Notes: generated from the letters alone by a model not told the origin. A DNA stretch of 64,000 bases from Dysgonomonas sp. 216 (GCF_010501065.1 NZ_QVMM01000014.1:1-64000), one strand, 5' to 3'; shown: positions 39,107 to 49,634, counted from the stretch's first letter. Program-made: numbers and translations.

Positions 39107-41530
39107 ATGAAAAAATTTTACATAATAAGTATTTGTCTCTTAATTGGGCTGCAATCGTTTTGTCCTTCCGTATTAAGTGCTCAGACGAATGAAATAAAAG
39201 AAAACTTAGGACGTGGATTGGTTGCATACAGAAAAATTGTCGATGGCAAAACTAAAATCTGTATATCGTGGCGTTATCTGTCGAAAGACGATCCGTCGAT
39301 AAAATTCAACGTTTACAGGGTTGTTCCCACTGAAGAAAAACTAAACGAAGAGCCATTAACTACAACATGGTTCGAATATGAAGATGAAAGGCCAAACCGT
39401 GTGCTTCGTTTCTATCTGAAAGAAGTTGTTGATGGGGTAGAGAGCGAAACAGTAGCCCAATACCTGCTTAAATCGGGTTTAGGTATGACATATCCGTATA
39501 TCGAAATTCCGATGAAACAAATTGACGGAGACGACAGTTGGGCATATTCGCCAAACGATGCTGTTGTTGCCGATTTAGATGGTGATGGAGAGTTCGAAAT
39601 AATAGTTCATCGCACCGGTGCCGGAAAAGATAATGCACAAAGCGGGGTTACCGATCCTCCTGTTTTGCAGGCATACAAGCTTACCGGAAAATTCTTGTGG
39701 GAAATAAATCTGGGAGTTAATATCAGGGAAGGTGCCCATTATACCCAATTTATGGTTTACGATTTGGATGGAGATGGAAAAGCCGAAGTTGTATGTAAAA
39801 CAGCCGAAGGTACAATCGACTCGAAAGGTACAGCTGTGGGCGAAGCCTATTTTCCCGAATATAAGAAGAAATATAATTTGAGTAATAACTTCAACGTAAA
39901 CGCAAACTACAGAAACAGTGGTGGATATATTCTTCAAGGTCCTGAATTTTTAACCGTGTTTAATGGCGAAACAGGCGAAGAAGTTGTAACAACAGAGTAT
40001 GATCCTCCTCGTTATAGTACATATAACAGCGGAAACGAGATTCCTAAGATGACTCAAACTGGTGACGAACTTAAGAGTCGTTGGGGCGATAATTATGGTA
40101 ATCGCGTCGATCGTTTTCTAGCCTGTGTTGCTTACTTGGGTGGAGAAAACCATAGTGTTGTAATGTGCCGCGGATATTATACCCGTTCGGTATTAGTAGC
40201 CTATGACTACATTAATAAGAAACTGGTAAAACGGTGGAAATTCGATACATGGAACAACTCTTCGTTAAGCAGTTACACCGGACAAGGAAATCATAACCTG
40301 AGGGTTGCCGATGTTAATGGCGACGGATTTGACGAGATAATTTATGGACAAATGGCTGTTAGCCACAATGGAAAAGGTTTGTATACAACAAAACTAGGTC
40401 ATGGCGATGCAATGCATATCGGCGATTTTGTTCCCGAGCGTCCGGGCTTGGAAGTTTTGGGTGTACATGAGAATAAGAAAGATGGTACTACTTTGAGGGA
40501 TGCAAAAACCGGAGAAGTTATTTATCAGATTACATCGGGCGACGACGTTGGTCGGGGAATGGGTGCCGATATAGATCCTAACCATAGAGGTATGGAGTTT
40601 TGGTCGAGCCGTTCGGGAGGAGTTATTTCCGGAGCAACAGGCGAAGTAATCCGATCAAGCGCAAGCGGTGTGTCTATGAACATGGCTTGTTGGTGGGATG
40701 GCGATTTGTTGCGCGAACTTCAAGATGGTATATCGGTAACAAAATACAATTATACAGCCGGAGGTTCTACAAAATTGATGGAAGCCACAGGCTGTGAGTC
40801 TAACAACTCAACAAAATCGAATCCATGTTTGCAGGCCGATGTTTTGGGCGACTGGCGCGAAGAAGTTATTTTGAGGACTTCAGATAATAAGGCTGTCAGA
40901 ATTTATCTGACTCCTTATGAAACGGATTATCGTTTTCATACTTTTATGGAAGACCCTGTTTACCGAATGAGTGTTGTTTACCAAAATGTGGCTTATAATC
41001 AGCCAACAAATACAGGCTTTTATTTTGGCCCCGATTTGGAAAATATTTTTGTTGAAAAAAATATCAGGGTCGAGCAAGCTACATATACATTAGATCCTGT
41101 ATTTGATGCGATATCCTATAAATGGTCGACAGGAGAAACAACTAAAAAAGCTGTATTAAAATATAGTGATTTTACACCTGAAGTTGCTACGCCTGTTTAC
41201 TTGGATATGAATTTCAGAGGTTATAATTTTTCCGATACGGTTTATGTGACCTTTGCACAAGGTAGTGCTATTGAGGATGTTATAACTCGAGGAGATGTTG
41301 AATTGAAACAAACAGTGGTTCAGGACGAATTAACTATTAATCTGAATACACAAGGAGTAAGTCAACTTAAGATATTCAACACAGCGGGAATAATGTGTGT
41401 TGATGATAAAATAGCGGGCGGAATAGCTTCGTATCCTGTTAATGTTTCAGCATTACCACAGGGTATGTATATACTAACTGTTGTAAACAATAGTAAAACT
41501 TATACATTCCGTTTTGTGAAGACGAATTGA
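39107..41530 (+). CDS. PL11 rhamnogalacturonan lyase with T9SS tail
   Basis: An 807-residue family 11 polysaccharide lyase, which cuts the rhamnose-galacturonate backbone of rhamnogalacturonan I by beta-elimination. After the signal peptide (VLSAQ) it opens with the family motif LGRGLVAYRK, then CISWRYLSKDDPSIKFNVYR. The eight-bladed propeller shows calcium-binding loops (VVADLDGDGEFE, VYDLDGDGKAE, VADVNGDGFDE) and the conserved GQGNHN and QADVLGDWREEVILR. The last 70 residues (LKIFNTAGIM, LPQGMYILTVV) form a type A T9SS sorting domain, so it is secreted or surface-attached. It is the first of five PL11 genes in the window. Confidence 0.94.
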   Translation: MKKFYIISICLLIGLQSFCPSVLSAQTNEIKENLGRGLVAYRKIVDGKTKICISWRYLSKDDPSIKFNVYRVVPTEEKLNEEPLTTTWFEYEDERPNRVLRFYLKEVVDGVESETVAQYLLKSGLGMTYPYIEIPMKQIDGDDSWAYSPNDAVVADLDGDGEFEIIVHRTGAGKDNAQSGVTDPPVLQAYKLTGKFLWEINLGVNIREGAHYTQFMVYDLDGDGKAEVVCKTAEGTIDSKGTAVGEAYFPEYKKKYNLSNNFNVNANYRNSGGYILQGPEFLTVFNGETGEEVVTTEYDPPRYSTYNSGNEIPKMTQTGDELKSRWGDNYGNRVDRFLACVAYLGGENHSVVMCRGYYTRSVLVAYDYINKKLVKRWKFDTWNNSSLSSYTGQGNHNLRVADVNGDGFDEIIYGQMAVSHNGKGLYTTKLGHGDAMHIGDFVPERPGLEVLGVHENKKDGTTLRDAKTGEVIYQITSGDDVGRGMGADIDPNHRGMEFWSSRSGGVISGATGEVIRSSASGVSMNMACWWDGDLLRELQDGISVTKYNYTAGGSTKLMEATGCESNNSTKSNPCLQADVLGDWREEVILRTSDNKAVRIYLTPYETDYRFHTFMEDPVYRMSVVYQNVAYNQPTNTGFYFGPDLENIFVEKNIRVEQATYTLDPVFDAISYKWSTGETTKKAVLKYSDFTPEVATPVYLDMNFRGYNFSDTVYVTFAQGSAIEDVITRGDVELKQTVVQDELTINLNTQGVSQLKIFNTAGIMCVDDKIAGGIASYPVNVSALPQGMYILTVVNNSKTYTFRFVKTN

Positions 41531-41557
41531 TTTTATCTAAAATAAAATTGCTCTTTT

Positions 41558-41599
41558 AATGTGCTATATTCTTTGCTTTTAGTCAGAATATAGCACATT
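41558..41599 (+). terminator. Hairpin between first and second PL11 genes
   Basis: A perfect 15-bp stem containing TGTGCTATATTCT (left arm 41558-41572, right arm 41585-41599) with a 12-base loop, followed by TTGTGCTTAACC and a T-run further on. Probably a terminator or processing stem after the first lyase gene. Confidence 0.7.
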
Positions 41600-41665
41600 T
41601 GTGCTTAACCTGAATTTTTTTTAATAATAAACCACCGGCAAATAGTGGTATTTATAATTTATTCC

Positions 41666-44600
41666 ATGAAAAAAATAGCTTTAATTTTATCTCTAATATT
41701 TATTACGGGTAATCTTGTATATGCCCAGCGAAAGATGGAAAAGCTGGACAGGGGTGTTGTTGCTATTCATAAAGGCAATAATAATGTGTTTATATCGTGG
41801 CGTTTATTAGCTACAGATCCGGACGATATAGCGTTTAATGTTTACAGGCAAAGAGGGGCTCAGGCAGCCGAGAAACTGAATAGCGTTCCTGTTACAAATT
41901 CAACAAATATGGTTGTTCAGCTCAGTTTGTTAAACTCGTCTTCCCGTGTTTTTGTAAAACCTGTAATTAATAATATAGAAGGAGAAGAGGAAGGAACGTG
42001 GACTATTCCGGGAAATCCGGGCGCACACAGAATTGTACAGGATTATACTTTTGAGCCTATTCCCGATGTTGCTGCCGATTATACAATGAAATTTTGCTGG
42101 CCTGCCGATTTAGATGGCGATGGCAAGTACGATTTTGTTTTAGATCGTCAAAGCTATGGCTCGACCGGAGAGTCGGAAGAAGACGTTAACGATGTTAATT
42201 ACCTGACTCCGTATGTCGAAGCATATAGCCATGCAGGAAAGTTTAAATGGCGTATTAGCATGGGACCAAACGTAAAGATATGTAACGGGCATAATGATAT
42301 GGTTGTTGCGTATGATATGGATGGCGACGGTAAAGCCGAAGTACTAATGAAAACAAGCGAAGGCACAACTTTTGCCGATGGTACGGTTATTACAGGTGCT
42401 AACGGGCAAGTAAAGGATTATCGTAAAACAAACGAGGTTGCTCCTCACTATATTTCCATTGTTAATGGCAACACAGGTGTTGAAATAGATCGCATCGAGA
42501 TGCCAAATAAAGATATGTTCGAAAAAGAACTTTATGGCGACTGGAATTACAAACAACTGAACGGGCATTTTGCCATTGCTTATTTAGATGGGATAAATCC
42601 CAGTTTGGTTTTTGAACAAACGAACCGGAATAAAGATAAGTCGTTCAATTATATGATAACCGCTTGGGATTATAAGGATGGAAGATTAGTTGAACGTTGG
42701 AACTGGGTAGACAGGGAGTACAGATATAGTCATTTTCATCAAATAAGGGTTGCCGATGTTGATGGCGATGGTTGCGACGAAATAATTGAAGGTTCGTGGG
42801 TACTCGATCATGATGGAACTCCGTTGTTTAATACCGACTTAGTACATGGCGACCGTCATCGTACAGCTGATATTGATCCCGATCGTCCGGGGCTTGAAAC
42901 TTTTGCTATTCAGCAGGATAACCCCAATACATTGGGTATGGCATTGTATGATGCTGCTACTGGCGAGATGATTAAACGTTGGTATCAGTCGTCGGTAGGG
43001 GATGTTGGTCGAGGCGAATGTATGGATATGGATAACGCTTCGCGAGGATTGGAAATGTATTCAACAATGCACGGGTATTACGATTGTAAAGGAAATATAT
43101 TGTCCGATAAGTCAACATTGCAACCGGCTGAAGGTATTTGGTGGGATGGCGATCTTTCGCGCGAAAAATTATCGCCAATAGGTAAAGAAGGTTTTAATCT
43201 TGCAATAAATAAATGGAATTCTGCGACTAAAGGTTTCGAAAGGGAACTACCTAATCTGTACAACGAAAAATCGGCTTATTATACTAAAGCCGAATGGGGA
43301 GGGCGTCCTGCTTTCTTTGGCGATATTTTGGGCGATTGGCGCGAAGAGTTAATCGTAATGCGTAGGGATGCTTCGGGTTTTTGCGTAATAAGCAATTGGG
43401 CAGAATCGGATCATCGTCTTTATTGTTTGATGCAAAACCCTGGTTACCGAATGCAGACAACAACAAGAGGATATTATCAATCGCCATTTACCGATTATTA
43501 TTTGGCTAGCGATATGCCTGCACCCCCTATTGCACCGGTTCAATCGGCCGATGTTTATTTTACCGAAGGAACCACATTAACCAATACTACTATAGATGGT
43601 AAAAGTGTGATGTTCGATTTGCGTAATCCTGATACAAATATAACATTGACCGGAAATCTGTCTCCCTCCCGTATTTGGATGATAAACCCTAAAGGCAAAG
43701 ATTATGTATTTTCGGGTACAGGTGTTTTGTCGGGCAATATGGACTTTGTTAAAACACAACAAGGAACATTTACTTTAACAGGCAATCATGTTTACACAGG
43801 AAATACGCGCATATCGGAAGGACGGTTTGTGTTGAATGGCTCGTTACTAAGTAAAGTTATAGTAGATGCACGCGGAATTATTGGAGGTATAGCCGAATTA
43901 AAAGGAGGAATAGACTTGAACGAAGGTCTAAACTATATGGGAGGACGTATCGAACCGGGTAATGGTGGTACAGCCGAAGGTCTTGGAAATATTACTGTTC
44001 AGGGAAGTATAAACGGAAAAGGAAGGAATTGCTTTGCTTTCGATATTGTACCCGAATCGTCAGCCGTGAATGATAAAATTGTTGTTAACGGAGATTTTAA
44101 TGTAACCGGAAGTAATAATACATTGGATGTTACTTTTGCATCACCTAAACCTGTTGCCGGAGAATATACTCTGATTACATTTACAGGAACAACAAATGCA
44201 ACAGCAGATAATTTTGAGGTAAGGGGATTAACTAATACTCCTTATAAAATTAAGGTCGAAGAGCATGCAATAATACTTGAGGTGGTGGCTACCCGTGCAG
44301 CACAACAGATTGTTTGGTCGGGAACCGAAAGTTCTGATTGGAACTTTATTTCTAACAACTTTAAACTGAATAATGTTGATGTTTTCTTTGTTCCCGACGA
44401 TGAAGTTACTTTTAATGATGAAGCTCAGAACAAGAACGTTGTACTAACGGCTTCTATGCCTGCATCAAAAGTAATTTTTGATACAAACTCAAATTATACC
44501 GTGTCGGGAAGCGGAGCTATAAGTGGCGACGCTTTGTTGACGAAAACAGGTACAGGTACGGTAACTATAAATAATATATCTAATACATATACAGGTGTAA

Positions 44601-46216
44601 CAAGTATAGTTGGCGGAACATTGGAAGCTGTAAATATAGGCTATTCGGGCGAGGCTTCGTCTTTAGGCGCGGGTTCGTCTGTTGATATATCTAACGGAAG
44701 GCTTCGTCTGACCGGTATAAGTGCTACAGACCGAGTGATGCTGATGGAAGGTAATGTAGAGCTGGAAATGAAAGGGTCTTCATCAAGCTTGATGTTGGCA
44801 AATGCAGTTGACGGTACAAATGCCGATTTTGTGAAAACAGGATCGGGGTTGGTTAATCTGCAAGGCAGCAATATCTTTAAATCGGTAACACTGAAAGCCG
44901 GAACCATTTTCCTTGGTTCTATAATCGGTAATCGTTATGGTTTAGGTAATTCTACACTGACTATGGAAGGTGGTACATTACGTTTGCTTGATATTAACGA
45001 CATGTCGAATACCTTCGATTCACCGTTTAATATACATATCCCTGAAGGAAAAACTGCACGGATCGATGGTTCGAGCCGTTGGCGAATGACAGGGAAATTA
45101 ACCGGAGGCGGAACCCTTAATTTTGCGATACCTTATGTCCGTTTAGATTTACGGGGCAATTGGTCTGAGTTTACGGGGCAAATCAACATAATAAACGGAA
45201 GTAGAGGTGGCGACTTCAGAATAGATAATACTTACGGATACACAAATGCTACATTTAATTTGCAAGCCGGAGCATCGGTTTATCCGCTATCGACGGGACG
45301 TATTGTAAAAATAGGAGCCCTGTCGGGTGTAGCCGATTCTAAACTGTCGGGCAATAGTACAACATGGCAAATAGGGGGCAATAATGCTTCGAGTTTCACG
45401 TATAACGGCGTAATAGAGGGTACAAGCTCTAAACTGATAAAAGAGGGTACAGGTACCCTGACGCTTACAGGAAGCAATACATATACCGGAGGTACACAAG
45501 TAAATGCCGGAACTTTGGTTGTGAAATCAATATCGGGAAGCGCGACAGGAACCGGAACTGTAACTGTAAAAAGTGGGGCTGCACTAAGCGGGTCGGGTAC
45601 TGTTGGCGGAAGCGTAACTGTTGAAGCTAATGGCTATTTAAATTTGAACGATTCGAAGCTTGGCGAGTTTAATATAGGAAATAATCTGATATTAAAAAGT
45701 ACTTCTAATTTACTTGTCGATATGAATCCGCTAGCTCTAACAACAGACGTTATAAATGCTAAAATAGTAACACTATCGGGAACCCTTACTATTAACAATA
45801 TGGGTGCAACCTCGTTTGCCGATGGTATGGAATTTAAAATATTTAATGCATCGACAGGAGCGCAAGGTAAATTCGAAAAAGTTCTTCCCGAACTCGATGG
45901 CCTTATTTGGGATCAGAGCCGTATAACTGAAGGTATTATTATAGTGAAGTCGGGTAGTAGCATTTTCGATAATACAACTTCGGGTAAGTTGAGCATGTAT
46001 CCCAACCCTGTAAAAGATATTTTGACTATCGATATGGAGGGATATAAAGGAGATGTAACAGTGAGTTTTCTTTCAATCGACGGCAAACTTTTAAAGCTTG
46101 CAGAGAAGGAAAGTGATGGAATACTGAAACTCGATGTATCGTGGCTCGATCAGGGTAACTATATAGTTGTTCTTGATTGGGATAATAGAACTTACCGGAA
46201 TAGGATAACTAAATAA
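41666..46216 (+). CDS. PL11 lyase fused to PATR beta-helix and T9SS tail
   Basis: A 1516-residue secreted lyase. I chose ATG 41666 because it starts the signal peptide (MKKIALILSLIFITG, cut after VYAQ); GTG 41645 adds seven residues. The PL11 domain (about 20-620) opens LDRGVVAIHK and shows DLDGDGKYDF, DMDGDGKAEV, DVDGDGCDEI and GDWREELIVMRR. About 800 residues of autotransporter-associated (PATR) beta-strand repeats follow (GTGTVTINNISNTYTG, GTGTLTLTGSNTYTGGTQVN), giving a long beta-helix. The end is a T9SS type A tail (MYPNPVKDILTIDM, DQGNYIVVLDW). The helix probably displays the lyase at a distance from the cell or binds the glycan. Confidence 0.93.
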   Translation: MKKIALILSLIFITGNLVYAQRKMEKLDRGVVAIHKGNNNVFISWRLLATDPDDIAFNVYRQRGAQAAEKLNSVPVTNSTNMVVQLSLLNSSSRVFVKPVINNIEGEEEGTWTIPGNPGAHRIVQDYTFEPIPDVAADYTMKFCWPADLDGDGKYDFVLDRQSYGSTGESEEDVNDVNYLTPYVEAYSHAGKFKWRISMGPNVKICNGHNDMVVAYDMDGDGKAEVLMKTSEGTTFADGTVITGANGQVKDYRKTNEVAPHYISIVNGNTGVEIDRIEMPNKDMFEKELYGDWNYKQLNGHFAIAYLDGINPSLVFEQTNRNKDKSFNYMITAWDYKDGRLVERWNWVDREYRYSHFHQIRVADVDGDGCDEIIEGSWVLDHDGTPLFNTDLVHGDRHRTADIDPDRPGLETFAIQQDNPNTLGMALYDAATGEMIKRWYQSSVGDVGRGECMDMDNASRGLEMYSTMHGYYDCKGNILSDKSTLQPAEGIWWDGDLSREKLSPIGKEGFNLAINKWNSATKGFERELPNLYNEKSAYYTKAEWGGRPAFFGDILGDWREELIVMRRDASGFCVISNWAESDHRLYCLMQNPGYRMQTTTRGYYQSPFTDYYLASDMPAPPIAPVQSADVYFTEGTTLTNTTIDGKSVMFDLRNPDTNITLTGNLSPSRIWMINPKGKDYVFSGTGVLSGNMDFVKTQQGTFTLTGNHVYTGNTRISEGRFVLNGSLLSKVIVDARGIIGGIAELKGGIDLNEGLNYMGGRIEPGNGGTAEGLGNITVQGSINGKGRNCFAFDIVPESSAVNDKIVVNGDFNVTGSNNTLDVTFASPKPVAGEYTLITFTGTTNATADNFEVRGLTNTPYKIKVEEHAIILEVVATRAAQQIVWSGTESSDWNFISNNFKLNNVDVFFVPDDEVTFNDEAQNKNVVLTASMPASKVIFDTNSNYTVSGSGAISGDALLTKTGTGTVTINNISNTYTGVTSIVGGTLEAVNIGYSGEASSLGAGSSVDISNGRLRLTGISATDRVMLMEGNVELEMKGSSSSLMLANAVDGTNADFVKTGSGLVNLQGSNIFKSVTLKAGTIFLGSIIGNRYGLGNSTLTMEGGTLRLLDINDMSNTFDSPFNIHIPEGKTARIDGSSRWRMTGKLTGGGTLNFAIPYVRLDLRGNWSEFTGQINIINGSRGGDFRIDNTYGYTNATFNLQAGASVYPLSTGRIVKIGALSGVADSKLSGNSTTWQIGGNNASSFTYNGVIEGTSSKLIKEGTGTLTLTGSNTYTGGTQVNAGTLVVKSISGSATGTGTVTVKSGAALSGSGTVGGSVTVEANGYLNLNDSKLGEFNIGNNLILKSTSNLLVDMNPLALTTDVINAKIVTLSGTLTINNMGATSFADGMEFKIFNASTGAQGKFEKVLPELDGLIWDQSRITEGIIIVKSGSSIFDNTTSGKLSMYPNPVKDILTIDMEGYKGDVTVSFLSIDGKLLKLAEKESDGILKLDVSWLDQGNYIVVLDWDNRTYRNRITK

Positions 46217-46254
46217 TGCAGATCGGTATTCGAATTTTATCTATAATATAACAG

Positions 46255-46284
46255 TTGGGGCGGCAAATATGTCGCTCCAATTTT
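46255..46284 (+). terminator. Terminator after the second PL11 gene
   Basis: An 8-bp stem (TTGGGGCG at 46255-46262 with CGCTCCAA at 46273-46280, one G-U pair) with a 10-base loop, followed by TTTT. Confidence 0.7.
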
Positions 46285-46307
46285 CTAATAAAAGAAAACA
46301 GCAAAAC

Positions 46308-46409
46308 TTGTCAGGTTTGTCAGGTTTTAGAATTTGTTACATTCCTTGGTCCTGTGAATAATATATAATTCTATGTTGATAGAATAATGCGACTGTCAAA
46401 TGTGTCAGG
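46308..46409 (+). repeat. Two clusters of 9-bp tandem repeats
   Basis: TTGTCAGGT occurs twice in tandem at 46308-46325. A related pair (TGTCAAATG then TGTCAGGTT) lies at 46394-46411. Function unknown; they are upstream of the shared regulatory element. Confidence 0.5.
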
Positions 46410-46564
46410 TTTTTTTAATAGATATTTTTAGAACAATACATTTGACGCATTACTCCAAAGTTGATATGCATTGGTAAATCCTTTTTATTTAACTAAAGAT
46501 ATATAATGTATAAGTGCTTAAAAAAGAACTCTTAATGTTAAATGTAGATAGATAAAACAGGAGC

Positions 46565-46629
46565 GTGAACAGAATTCCATTCATTTGGACGATAATATAT
46601 TTTTATTGATTTTCTACTTTCTATTTTTG
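46565..46629 (+). promoter_or_regulatory. Shared regulatory element and promoter, copy 1
   Basis: GTGAAC, four bases, TTCCAT (46575-46580), four bases, TTGGAC (46585-46590): a direct repeat with 20-bp period around TTCCAT. The -7 box TATTTTTG (46622-46629) starts 41 bases after the core. There is no TTTG at the -33 position, fitting an activator-dependent promoter. Confidence 0.65.
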
Positions 46630-46759
46630 TTTTGGGCTAAAAATCGATATACGCTGTGTGTTTTCTGCAATTATTTTTCTCGTAACAAAATACCATGAAA
46701 TAATTGCTGCTATTTATAAAAAAGAGGTTTAATTATATTAACACTTAAATTTTAGATTT

Positions 46760-49528
46760 ATGAGAAAATTATTTACTTTTTTATTAAGTGCAACACTGCT
46801 GGCACTTGGTAACTTAGGAGTTTTGGATGCTCAGGATACCTACAAAAAGTATCATATTAATGAGACTTTTGATGGGTTGGATGTTCTTCCTACAGGATGG
46901 AACTATTATACAGGTAATGGTACTTCTGTTTGGGGTAAGAATGGTGGATTTGCACTTGCAAATGATGCAATGAAGTTCTCGAATAGTGCATCGAATGGTC
47001 GTGGAGCTGAGGTTACATTCCCTATAATTCAGGAAAATTCAATATTCGAAGAGGGAGACTTTGCTAATGTTGTAATAGAATTTGATTGGAATTGTGTTGA
47101 AGCAACTACAGTTTGGGCAGGAAATAACGGTAATAGCATGCACGTTTCTCTATTAGGTAGCAAAAGTGTTATCGGAGCAGACTCTGCATCTATGTATTAC
47201 GATGCTGTGTGGTCTATTTATGTATTAGGAGATCAAAGTTTCTATTATTGGAACCAAGACTTAGGTCCTTTCGATGATGAATTAGGAGTATACACGCAAC
47301 CTGCATTTATATCGGGTGGTAGTAAAAGTTCATATGCTTGGTTAGGACGAAAAGGTTCTGGTTATGAAGCAACTCAACTTAACCATGCGGGTAATAAAAT
47401 TGATATGGAATTTGCTAAACCAAAAACATATCATATAAAATCTGTAATGGATTTCGAAAATAAGATTGTGAAAAGCATAACTATAACAGATACAGAAGAT
47501 GATGCTAATACAATTACTATCGAAAATAAACCATTTATTTCGAGTGCTGTAGAAGATTTGGCTCGTTTGAGTTTAATGAACACCAGAGATGGAGGTAGCT
47601 CTCAAACACACGAATCATATATCGATAATTTCGAAATTTATGTAGAAAAAGAATACCTTGGAAAAGCTCCTGTTTACATTAATTATTTAGACCAGGATGG
47701 AGGTATAGCTAAAGCACAAAGAGTTGAACTTGACCAACCTGTATCTACATCATATAGCTTGTTATCTTCAGATAAAGTTTCTTTTGTCGAAAACGGAAAC
47801 TATTATGCTTATGATAAAGATGCCACAGGTGAAGAGTCTGTTGTGGTTAAGTATGTAGAAGAAGGAACAACTGAAATAAATGTTATATTTAAAAAGACAC
47901 CTGCTACAACTGGAACTTATGTTTGGTCGGGAGCTGCTGGAAATGTATGGTCTGAATTAGATGATAACTTTAATGTAGGTGGAACAGATCTAGCATATCA
48001 AAGTGGAAATGCTGTGGAATTTTCGAATGGAGCATCTTTGTTTAAAGAAATTGAAGCAAATCAAACAATCCAGATGGGCGATGCTAATGTTGTAATATCG
48101 GCAGAAGGATATAGCATAGGTGGAACAGGTAAACTTACAGGTACAGGATATATCGAAGTAAATGCTTCTACAACATTGTCTGTTGTAAACGAATTAACTA
48201 GCGGAGTTGAGGTTAATGAAGGAACACTAACAATTGCAAATGTGGAAGCTGGAAAATCTTTCTTGGTTGCCGATGGTGTTACTTTGGATATGCAACAAGG
48301 AGCATACTTTAATAAGCCTATTACCAGTTTAGGAGGGGCATTAACTATTATTCCTACATCAAATTTCGAATATGCATCGGAAATAACAGGTGTTAAAGTG
48401 TTGAATTATGTATTAAATCAGCGAGGAAATGTTGCTACAGGTGCTATTAACCGAACTGCAATATTTAATAATATATTTACTGATGGAACACTTAATGTAA
48501 CTTCAACATTGGGCGATACTACGTATTTTGTTTTAGGGGTAAACTCTAGAGATGCAGATTATTCTACAGTGAAAGTAAACTTGGGAGAGAATATATTTTT
48601 AGGAACTTCCGATATGAATGGTAAAAACATACGTCTTGGTGAACTTTCAGGTCCAGCCTCTTCCGAATTTGTAGGTCCGCGTATTCGTACAACTCACTAT
48701 CATATAGGATCTTTGAATACTAACGCCGAGTTTGCCGGAGCTATTAAGTCGTTTGGCTTAGACTCATGGGATAATACTCAGGCGTTTAATATAAATAAAG
48801 TAGGAAAAGGAACTTGGACTCTTTCGGGCACTAGCGATAAATATTATGATGGAACAGTAACTGTAGTTGACGGAACGCTAATAGTGAATGGTGTTTTAGG
48901 TGCAGTAGAGCCTATGGCTGAAACAGGTCCTGCTGGGGCAGAAAAAACACATATGCCTATAGAAGTGTTAGTTGCAGATACTGCTACAATTAAAGGTAAT
49001 GGTACAATTAACGGTACATTCAACATGTACGGAACAATGGAAGGTAATTTAACTGTAGCTAATATTGGTATGTCGGGAACTTCCAGAATTAAAATTGGGG
49101 TTCACGGAACTACTGCCGATAAAATCACGGTTCTTGACCAAGGTCTGGGTATGACTATTATCGAAGGTGCTACATTAGAAATTGTAGAAACAGTTAAACC
49201 TGAGGCTGGAGCACAATTCCAAATTATTGATGCCGTATATATCGAACCAGCATGGGACGACGAAGCTGACGATTATGCTGTAAACGGATTTATGAACTTT
49301 GTAGTTCCTACAGGTGCTGAATATACTTTTGATGCAAATACAGGTATTCTTACATGTGTAAAAGCCGGAACAGGAATCGAAGATGCAGATTATAACAAAG
49401 TAGAAGTATCTCGCGAATATTACGATTTGTCAGGTAAACTGGTAACTTCTGATTTCAGCGGCTTTGCTGTAGTGAAAATCAAATACGAAGACGGATCAGT
49501 TTCGGTTCGAAAAGTTATTAAAAAGTAA
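46760..49528 (+). CDS. Secreted non-catalytic surface protein with PATR repeats
   Basis: A 922-residue protein with a signal peptide (VLDAQD). The N-terminal 280 residues look like a concanavalin/LamG-type jelly roll (INETFDGLDVLPTGWNYYTG, closing SYIDNFEIYVEKEY). Then comes a short MucBP-like module (VYINYLDQDGGIAKAQRVEL). From about residue 390 there are autotransporter-type beta-strand repeats (GTGKLTGTGYIEV, KVGKGTWTLSG, VVDGTLIVNGVLG). The end (YYDLSGKLVTSDFSGF...DGSVSVRK) is a short T9SS-like tail, closely related to the tail of the next gene. No catalytic motif was seen. It probably binds pectin at the surface. It shares the regulatory element of the third lyase gene and is an independent transcription unit. 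Confidence 0.78.
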   Translation: MRKLFTFLLSATLLALGNLGVLDAQDTYKKYHINETFDGLDVLPTGWNYYTGNGTSVWGKNGGFALANDAMKFSNSASNGRGAEVTFPIIQENSIFEEGDFANVVIEFDWNCVEATTVWAGNNGNSMHVSLLGSKSVIGADSASMYYDAVWSIYVLGDQSFYYWNQDLGPFDDELGVYTQPAFISGGSKSSYAWLGRKGSGYEATQLNHAGNKIDMEFAKPKTYHIKSVMDFENKIVKSITITDTEDDANTITIENKPFISSAVEDLARLSLMNTRDGGSSQTHESYIDNFEIYVEKEYLGKAPVYINYLDQDGGIAKAQRVELDQPVSTSYSLLSSDKVSFVENGNYYAYDKDATGEESVVVKYVEEGTTEINVIFKKTPATTGTYVWSGAAGNVWSELDDNFNVGGTDLAYQSGNAVEFSNGASLFKEIEANQTIQMGDANVVISAEGYSIGGTGKLTGTGYIEVNASTTLSVVNELTSGVEVNEGTLTIANVEAGKSFLVADGVTLDMQQGAYFNKPITSLGGALTIIPTSNFEYASEITGVKVLNYVLNQRGNVATGAINRTAIFNNIFTDGTLNVTSTLGDTTYFVLGVNSRDADYSTVKVNLGENIFLGTSDMNGKNIRLGELSGPASSEFVGPRIRTTHYHIGSLNTNAEFAGAIKSFGLDSWDNTQAFNINKVGKGTWTLSGTSDKYYDGTVTVVDGTLIVNGVLGAVEPMAETGPAGAEKTHMPIEVLVADTATIKGNGTINGTFNMYGTMEGNLTVANIGMSGTSRIKIGVHGTTADKITVLDQGLGMTIIEGATLEIVETVKPEAGAQFQIIDAVYIEPAWDDEADDYAVNGFMNFVVPTGAEYTFDANTGILTCVKAGTGIEDADYNKVEVSREYYDLSGKLVTSDFSGFAVVKIKYEDGSVSVRKVIKK

Positions 49529-49560
49529 TGTAGAGGTAACATTATAAATAAACAAACAGG

Positions 49561-49597
49561 AAAGTCCCGGAAGATTCGTTCTTTCGGGACTTTTTTT
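49561..49597 (+). terminator. Strong terminator after 46760 gene
   Basis: A 14-bp stem with one G-U pair (AAAGTCCCGGAAGA with TCTTTCGGGACTTT), a 5-base loop and a run of seven T. Confidence 0.92.
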
Positions 49598-49634
49598 ATC
49601 TATAAGATGTTAATTAACAGTGCATTCCTGCTGC

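Larger units (their letters stand above)
46217..46759. other. Intergenic region with terminator, tandem repeats and promoter
   Basis: A 543-bp region without a gene. It holds a terminator hairpin (46255-46284), two clusters of a 9-bp TGTCAGGTT-type tandem repeat (46308-46324 and 46394-46409), the shared regulatory element (46565-46590) and a -7 box (46622-46629). The leader from there to the ATG at 46760 is about 125 nt. Confidence 0.7.

Noticed and set aside
41645..41665. GTG start adding seven residues to the second PL11 gene
   Set aside because: The extra residues precede a complete signal peptide that starts at the ATG at 41666.
43700..45600. DNA tandem repeats in the PATR region
   Set aside because: The repetition is at protein level (GTGTLTLTG, TYTG, GTLVV motifs) and degenerate in DNA, so it is not annotated as a nucleotide repeat array.
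46331..46360. An extra copy of the shared element (TTTG, TTCC, GTGAAT with 20-bp period)
   Set aside because: TTCC is two bases out of register and no -7 box lies at the expected distance.
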